This document shows, in pieces, positions 58,708 to 64,000 of a stretch of 64,000 nt of DNA; positions within the stretch are counted from its first letter, which is position 1; each line of letters opens with the position of its first letter. The notes beneath the pieces are model-generated. The model was given only the letters and a program-made list of their open reading frames with translations, was not told the origin of the DNA and did no database searches. The position numbers and the translations under genes were made by a program. Origin of the DNA: Candidatus Saccharimonadota bacterium (GTDB taxonomy: Bacteria > Patescibacteriota > Saccharimonadia > Saccharimonadales > Saccharimonadaceae); the NCBI GenBank assembly GCA_028286365.1, contig JAQBRR010000001.1:186001-250000 (forward strand), read 5' to 3'.

Positions 58708-60071
58708 TGGTACAACTTCCTGATGAACAAATCGCGGACATTGAGCGTACAATTGTCGATCGTTTTCGCGGAGTCTTTAGACGGCAATCTAAGAAAAAAG
58801 GTTTTGGTCGAATCCTTCGTATCCTTGGCCCTGGGGTGATTACGGGTGCCGCTGATGATGACCCGTCTGGTATTGCGACCTATTCTCAGGCTGGTGCACA
58901 GTTTGGTTTTAATATGCCATGGACGATGCTCCTAACCTTCCCTTTGATGGTTTCTGTTCAAGAAGCAGTGATGCGTATCGGTGCAGTTACGGGCAAAGGC
59001 CTCGCAGCGGTTGTCCGTGAGAATTACTCTCGTAAGATTCTATACCCAATTGTCCTTCTGGTCGTCCTCGCAAACACATTTAATATTGGATCAGATATCG
59101 GTGCAATGGCAGCGAGTGCGCAGTTATTACTACCAAAAGTTCCGTTTTCACTCTTAGCAGTTAGTTTTGCCGTTGTTATTTTAATCCTAGAAGTATTCTT
59201 GTCATATCGAACGTACGTTCGAATTTTAAAGTGGCTGGCGATTGCACTATTTGCCTATATTATTACCGCATTCTTAGTCGACGTTCCATGGTTAGACGCG
59301 CTGAAGGCAACGGTTATTCCACATATCGAACTCAATAAAGATTTCATATTTATGATCGTGGCGATATTTGGTACGACCATTTCGCCGTACTTGTTTTTCT
59401 GGCAGACAAGCAATGTTGTCGAGGATGAGATTGCTGAGCACCGTCTACCTCAAAAGGGCGGTATCCCACGCCTAAGTCGCTCGTATCTGAGGCGTCTGCG
59501 TATTGATACTATTGTTGGTATGCTTTTTTCAAATGTGACGGCATGGTTCATCATTGTGGTTGGTGCGGTTGTACTAAATCATGCTGGTATCACTAATATC
59601 GTGACGGCGGCTGATGCGGCGAGTGCTCTTGTACCACTTGTTCATACATTCCCTAATGCAGGCTTTCTTGCTCAGCTCATTTTTGCCATCGGGGTGATTG
59701 GTATTGGACTCATGAGTATTCCAGTGCTGGCTGGCTCATCTTCATATGCAATTTCTGAGACATTCAGCTGGCGCGAGGGACTATTTCGCAAATTCAAACA
59801 GGCACGTGAATTTTACCTGGTTATTATTATCGGAACACTCGTCGGATTACTATTTAACTTTATCGGACTTGATCCGATAAAAGCGCTTGTCATGACTGCA
59901 GTGTTCAATGGTATCGTGGCAGTACCACTCATCTTCTTGATTGCACGTGTATCAAGTCGTCAAAATGTGATGGGTGAGCATAGGAGTAAGTTCTGGTCTA
60001 AATTAGGCCTATGGATTACGTTCGCGATCATGGGCGCGGCTGCAGTAGCACTACTTATATCACTATTCTAG
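58707..60071 (+). CDS. NRAMP-family divalent metal transporter
   Basis: LGPGVITGAADDDPSGIATYSQAGAQFG; polytopic. Confidence 0.88.
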   Translation: MVQLPDEQIADIERTIVDRFRGVFRRQSKKKGFGRILRILGPGVITGAADDDPSGIATYSQAGAQFGFNMPWTMLLTFPLMVSVQEAVMRIGAVTGKGLAAVVRENYSRKILYPIVLLVVLANTFNIGSDIGAMAASAQLLLPKVPFSLLAVSFAVVILILEVFLSYRTYVRILKWLAIALFAYIITAFLVDVPWLDALKATVIPHIELNKDFIFMIVAIFGTTISPYLFFWQTSNVVEDEIAEHRLPQKGGIPRLSRSYLRRLRIDTIVGMLFSNVTAWFIIVVGAVVLNHAGITNIVTAADAASALVPLVHTFPNAGFLAQLIFAIGVIGIGLMSIPVLAGSSSYAISETFSWREGLFRKFKQAREFYLVIIIGTLVGLLFNFIGLDPIKALVMTAVFNGIVAVPLIFLIARVSSRQNVMGEHRSKFWSKLGLWITFAIMGAAAVALLISLF

Positions 60072-60116
60072 ATATGCGTTTCGACAGCATAGGCTATGTT
60101 GTATACTGAGAATATT

Positions 60117-60521
60117 ATGATTTATAACTGGCATCGACAACACAAAGAATCATTAACAACAGGGGACAAAGCAGCAGACGTCGTTCGTAACGGCATGGGT
60201 AGCTGGCGCTTCGTATTTCTCTTTGTCCTATTTATGTTAATTTGGGCAGCACTGAATGCGATTGGCCCGATGCTACACTGGGATCCCTATCCATTCATTC
60301 TTTTGAACCTGTTCCTATCAACGCTTGCTGCTCTTCAGGGGGCGATTCTATTGATTGCTGCTAAGCGCCAGGATGCTATTAGTTCGGCAATGGCGAAGCA
60401 TGATTACGAAACGAATATTCGTGCCAAAAAAGAGATTGAAGAATTGATGACTATTCATCAGAACCAAATGCGAATGATTCAGACGATTCATGACGAGATC
60501 ATCAAAAAAAAGACTGAATAG
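60117..60521 (+). CDS. DUF1003 membrane protein
   Basis: GSWRFVFLFVLFMLIWAALNAI...WDPYPFILLNLFLSTLAALQGAILL..KRQDA. Confidence 0.85.
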   Translation: MIYNWHRQHKESLTTGDKAADVVRNGMGSWRFVFLFVLFMLIWAALNAIGPMLHWDPYPFILLNLFLSTLAALQGAILLIAAKRQDAISSAMAKHDYETNIRAKKEIEELMTIHQNQMRMIQTIHDEIIKKKTE

Positions 60522-60533
60522 TAACGTTATACT

Positions 60534-60563
60534 TGACATACTTTTCATACATCATGTATACTA
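60534..60563 (+). promoter_or_regulatory. Promoter with overlapping palindrome upstream of the AbrB-like gene
   Basis: TTGACA (60534-60539), 18-nt spacer, TATACT (60558-60563); ATACAT-C-ATGTAT at 60548-60560. Confidence 0.6.
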
Positions 60564-60569
60564 AAGAAT

Positions 60570-60809
60570 ATGCACGATAAAAAACTCTATGGTACCGCTA
60601 CAGTTGGTACAAAAGGTCAGATAGTGATCCCTGCTGATGCACGCGAAGAGCTCGGTATTAAAACTGGTGATCGTCTGTATGTTATCGGCACACCAAAGGC
60701 AGGTGCTCTAGGGCTACTTAAAGAAGACATGCTAGAGGAAGTTATCAAAAAAATGAATCTACAAGTTGAGAATCTCCGCGCAATAAAAGATATAAAAGGA
60801 AAGAAATAA
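60570..60809 (+). CDS. AbrB/MazE-type (SpoVT-AbrB) DNA-binding protein
   Basis: GTATVGTKGQIVIPADAREELGIKTGDRLYVIG. Confidence 0.9.
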   Translation: MHDKKLYGTATVGTKGQIVIPADAREELGIKTGDRLYVIGTPKAGALGLLKEDMLEEVIKKMNLQVENLRAIKDIKGKK

Positions 60810-60812
60810 CAC

Positions 60813-62504
60813 ATGAATCACCACTTAGCACTACGTAGCAAAATTATTATTATGGTCTCGGTTATGGCCGCGATGTTTCTTGTCGCCCTTGACCAGACAA
60901 TCATTGCCACCGCACTTGGTAAAATCGTTGAACAATTCAACGCTTTTGACTCACTCAGTTGGATCGTGACTGCGTATCTGCTGACAACAACCATTACCGT
61001 ACCAATTGCTGGTAAGTTCTCTGACCTATTCGGTCGTCGCAAGATTCTGCTAATCGGTGTCGCAGTGTTTGTGATTGGATCAATGCTTTCAGGAATTGCC
61101 GGTGGAGTTGTCCAGCTGATTGCGTCGAGGGCCTTGCAAGGTATCGGTGGTGGTATCATCACTGCCAATGCCTTTACAATTGTCGGTGACCTTTTTGCAG
61201 CCCGCGAACGTGGTCGTTGGCAAGGACTGATTGGTGCAGTCTTTGGACTTAGCTCAGTCATTGGTCCGCTGCTTGGTGGTTGGCTAACAGATGGTCAACA
61301 CATTTTTGGGCTCGTCACAGACTGGCGTTGGACGTTCTTCATTAACGTCCCTGTAGGTATTGCGGCCTTTGTCTTTATTAGTATCTTTTGTCCACCCCTC
61401 AAGCACGATAATAAACCTCGTGTTGACTACGCAGGTGCGACGCTTCTAGCGGTACTACTTGGTGTTTTGATCCTGGCCGTTGATAATACGGGCACTATCT
61501 TCTCAGGGCTGCTCAACTCTACTGGTTGGACACTAACTGGTCTGAGAATTGGTATGTATAGCATTGTGGCCTTAGCTACATTAGGATTCGTTCTTGTCGA
61601 GAGGCGAGCACCCGAGCCGATCATTCCACTGCGTTTCTTCAAGAACCGTAACTATGTTCTGTTGATCATCACAGCCATGATGTTTGGTGCTGCATTCCTT
61701 GGTTCGATTCTGTACCTAACACAGTTTAACCAACAAGTCTTTGGGGCATCACCAACTAAATCTGGTCTGATGTTACTACCTATGATTGGTGGATTGATGC
61801 TCACGAGTATTGGCTCTGGTCAATTGATTTCACGCTTTGGACGCTACAAGATCTTTATGCAGGTTGGTTTCGTTCTCGCAACTGCTGGTATGTTTGCGCT
61901 TAGTATGTTGAATGTCGATTCAGGCTATGCCTACGAAGCAGTTGTCATGGTATTCCTCGGTATGGGAATGGGGGTTGCTATGCCAACTTTGAACCTTGCT
62001 ATTCAGAATGAGTTTGAACAACATGATCTCGGTATTGCTACCAGTTCAAACCAATTGTTCCGAAGTCTCGGTTCGACAATTGGTACAGCGGTCTTTGGTG
62101 CAGTTCTCACGACTGGTATTATTGCTAATCTTGGTAATATTCAGGACACATCACCATACCTTCAAATGATTCAAAAGAGTCCAGAAGTCTCAAAGATTGG
62201 TAGCCTTAGTGATGCCAATACACTCCTGAATCTCAATATGCCCGACATTAAAGGTCAGGTAAGTAGTGCGGCTGAGTCTAGCTTTGCCAAGCTACCTGCT
62301 ATACAAGCAACAGTTGCTAAACAAACATTTGAAAAGACTCAATCTGACTTTTCGAGCAAAGTTACTCATGCATTCTCAGATAGCTTGCATCACATCTTTG
62401 TTGTTGCGACCTTCCTTGTCGCAGGTGCGACTGTACTTGTCTTCCTACTAAAGGAACGGGTGCTGAAGTCTGCAAAGCCCCAAGACACACCAGGTGAAAT
62501 GTAG
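60813..62504 (+). CDS. MFS transporter, DHA2/EmrB-QacA family
   Basis: FLVALDQTIIATALGKIVEQF, GKFSDLFGRRK, ALQGIGGGII; about 14 TM. Confidence 0.92.
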   Translation: MNHHLALRSKIIIMVSVMAAMFLVALDQTIIATALGKIVEQFNAFDSLSWIVTAYLLTTTITVPIAGKFSDLFGRRKILLIGVAVFVIGSMLSGIAGGVVQLIASRALQGIGGGIITANAFTIVGDLFAARERGRWQGLIGAVFGLSSVIGPLLGGWLTDGQHIFGLVTDWRWTFFINVPVGIAAFVFISIFCPPLKHDNKPRVDYAGATLLAVLLGVLILAVDNTGTIFSGLLNSTGWTLTGLRIGMYSIVALATLGFVLVERRAPEPIIPLRFFKNRNYVLLIITAMMFGAAFLGSILYLTQFNQQVFGASPTKSGLMLLPMIGGLMLTSIGSGQLISRFGRYKIFMQVGFVLATAGMFALSMLNVDSGYAYEAVVMVFLGMGMGVAMPTLNLAIQNEFEQHDLGIATSSNQLFRSLGSTIGTAVFGAVLTTGIIANLGNIQDTSPYLQMIQKSPEVSKIGSLSDANTLLNLNMPDIKGQVSSAAESSFAKLPAIQATVAKQTFEKTQSDFSSKVTHAFSDSLHHIFVVATFLVAGATVLVFLLKERVLKSAKPQDTPGEM

Positions 62505-62746
62505 CAAATAAAACGTTTGTGCTTTAAAAATTAATAGGGTACAATATAACTATTAGCGCTATTGCCTGCAGTGCCACTCTTGACGTGTGACTTTATAATT
62601 GATACTATTAATCCTGTCCCTTGCGCCAAAACATTTAATTTAAAGGTCGAAGCGCGCGAGGTAAGTACATTGGGAGAGTAGCCAGAACGTCCGAATTTTT
62701 CGGCGTAATGCGTGAAACGTCAACCAGTACAAGGAGTAAAAATCAC

Positions 62747-62839
62747 ATGCCAATAGCCATCGAATTTGTGCCTTCAAGGCGCAAAAAGATAGCCGTGGAT
62801 GTGGTGCCTGCCGAATGGCAACTGTATATTGCACAGTAG
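62747..62839 (+). CDS. 30-aa micro-ORF, hypothetical
   Basis: AAGGAG 11-16 nt upstream; MPIAIEFVPSRRKKIAVDVVPAEWQLYIAQ*. Confidence 0.35.
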   Translation: MPIAIEFVPSRRKKIAVDVVPAEWQLYIAQ

Positions 62840-62898
62840 AATCATTCTAGTTAATGATTCAAATCCGTCTTACTCATCTGAGTGAGATACCAAAAAAA

Positions 62899-62935
62899 GA
62901 AAACACCCCAAGGCACCGGGGTGTTTTCGCTTTTT
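62899..62935. terminator. Bidirectional terminator
   Basis: AAAACACCCC-AAGGCA-CCGGGGTGTTTT with A/T-rich flanks. Confidence 0.8.
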
Positions 62936-62942
62936 AGAAGGA

Positions 62943-63662
62943 TTAACTACCAGCAGGAGGTGTAACGCCTACTTTCTTAAGGTCAGCGTTAATCAACGCA
63001 CGGAGTTGATCACCATTGTTCTGTTGAACGTCGCTAATAACATCACTGCTGAGTTGTACGCCGTTTAGGTAAATGGTTGGTGTTGAGTTAATATTTAACT
63101 TGTTACCAATCGCTTGGTCGAACGAAATCTTTTTATTGACATTATCAGCTGCAAGATCTGTCGTAAATTTGGCTGTATCAAGTCCAAGAGTTTTTGCATA
63201 ACTAACGAGCGTAGATGTCACAGCAGTGCCTGTAAGGTCTACCCAGTCGCTCTGGTGTTCATAAAGGTAATTATTCATATCCCAGTACTTGCCTTGAAGC
63301 CCAGCGGCTTCGGCTGCAGCTGCACCAGAACGAGCGTTCGGGTGAATGGTCGAAAGCGGGAAGTTACGGAAGACAAAGGCAAGCTGGTCTTTATACTGCT
63401 CGGTGATTTTACGAATATTTGGGTGAGCACTTCCACAGGCAGGACACTGCAAATCACCGTATTCGATTAATATAACTTTGCTGCTCGCATTGCCATACAC
63501 TTCGTCGGCAATATTACCACTAGCAGGCGTAGCGGGTAAGATCGTGTCCTGCTTCACGCTAGAAACGTCGACGATCGGGTTGGCGTTACGCGACGTGATA
63601 ACCAGGGCTGTCAGTAAGCCCACAACAATAACGGCAAAAATAATCCAGGCTTTCTTACTCAC
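62943..63662 (-). CDS. DsbA-family thioredoxin-fold protein, membrane-anchored
   Basis: N-terminal TM, YGDLQCPACGSAHPNI CXXC motif, INSTPTIYLNG cis-Pro region. Confidence 0.9.
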   Translation of the reverse strand: MSKKAWIIFAVIVVGLLTALVITSRNANPIVDVSSVKQDTILPATPASGNIADEVYGNASSKVILIEYGDLQCPACGSAHPNIRKITEQYKDQLAFVFRNFPLSTIHPNARSGAAAAEAAGLQGKYWDMNNYLYEHQSDWVDLTGTAVTSTLVSYAKTLGLDTAKFTTDLAADNVNKKISFDQAIGNKLNINSTPTIYLNGVQLSSDVISDVQQNNGDQLRALINADLKKVGVTPPAGS

Positions 63663-63736
63663 AACATACTCTCCTTATAACTAGTCCTACTATTATAGCA
63701 AATTGGTAGTGTGGTCTGTTGTACAATAAGCATATA

Positions 63737-64000
63737 ATGTTCACGTTTTTACTAATTTTGACAATTTTCTGCTTTATACTGCTCGTTCTCGTAGCTGGTA
63801 TGCATCCCACGATGTCTTCATTGAGTACCTATGAACTCCGTAGGAGGGCAGAGAATAGTGATCACCATGCGGCTGAGTTAGTAGGTAAGCAGCTTCTGCT
63901 GCAAGACGTGATATCTAATCTAAAGATCAAAGTAGCATTTCTACTCGTGGCACTGTCGTTTCTACTTGTTGCAACCTTTGGGGCTTTTATTGGAACGATC
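63737..64000 (+). CDS. Membrane protein, CNNM/CorC(HlyC)-like N-terminus, truncated by the window end
   Basis: MFTFLLILTIFCFILLVLVAGMHPTMSSLSTYELRRRAENSDHHAAELVGKQ..; open frame to 64000. Confidence 0.5.
   Translation, partial: MFTFLLILTIFCFILLVLVAGMHPTMSSLSTYELRRRAENSDHHAAELVGKQLLLQDVISNLKIKVAFLLVALSFLLVATFGAFIGTI

Noticed and set aside
62640-62834. Minus-strand 64-aa ORF MQYTVAIRQAPHP...
   Set aside because: Overlaps the plus-strand micro-ORF with RBS; no supporting signal.
1-64000. CRISPR-Cas, restriction-modification or other classical defence systems
   Set aside because: No direct-repeat arrays, Cas, methyltransferase or restriction motifs recognised.
1-64000. rRNA genes or transposases
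   Set aside because: No recognisable rRNA sequence or DDE/serine/tyrosine recombinase motifs found on reading the ORFs.

Overview
The window looks like a chromosomal segment from a Candidate Phyla Radiation bacterium. It is probably Saccharibacteria-like, but that is inferred from gene content and was not tested. It uses the standard genetic code. Contents from left to right: (1) 0-14.7 kb, an envelope glycan cluster with glycosyltransferases, UDP-glucose dehydrogenase, initiating sugar transferase, O-antigen-ligase-like protein, flippase-like protein and a membrane/PIG-L fusion. (2) 14.7-20.9 kb, a LexA-type HTH protein without a peptidase domain, followed by a surface locus with two sortases, one sorted beta-helix-like protein and a Pro/Thr-rich membrane protein. 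(3) tRNA-Asn at about 20.94 kb, with two downstream copies of its 3' end, one exact and one degenerate. (4) 22-29 kb, redox and nucleotide genes and small membrane proteins. (5) 29-45.6 kb, very large secreted surface proteins, including a 2164-aa Kelch/poly-Gly protein, plus a surface-protein/WxLIP-like/PKD module. (6) 45.6-51.6 kb, an F1-type ATPase operon (epsilon, beta, gamma, alpha, delta, b). No subunit a or canonical c is visible. The c position holds a secreted protein ending in a degenerate c-like hairpin. (7) 51.6-58.7 kb, a 35-aa prepilin-like ORF, phage-tail-like and Gly-rich proteins, and a second copy of the surface/WxLIP-like/PKD module. (8) 58.7-64 kb, NRAMP transporter, DUF1003, AbrB, MFS exporter, DsbA-like protein and a CNNM/CorC-like fragment. 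The strongest candidate for an undescribed system is the F1-like ATPase without a canonical Fo, flanked by two paralogous surface-complex modules. All family assignments are by eye from motifs; no searches were run.
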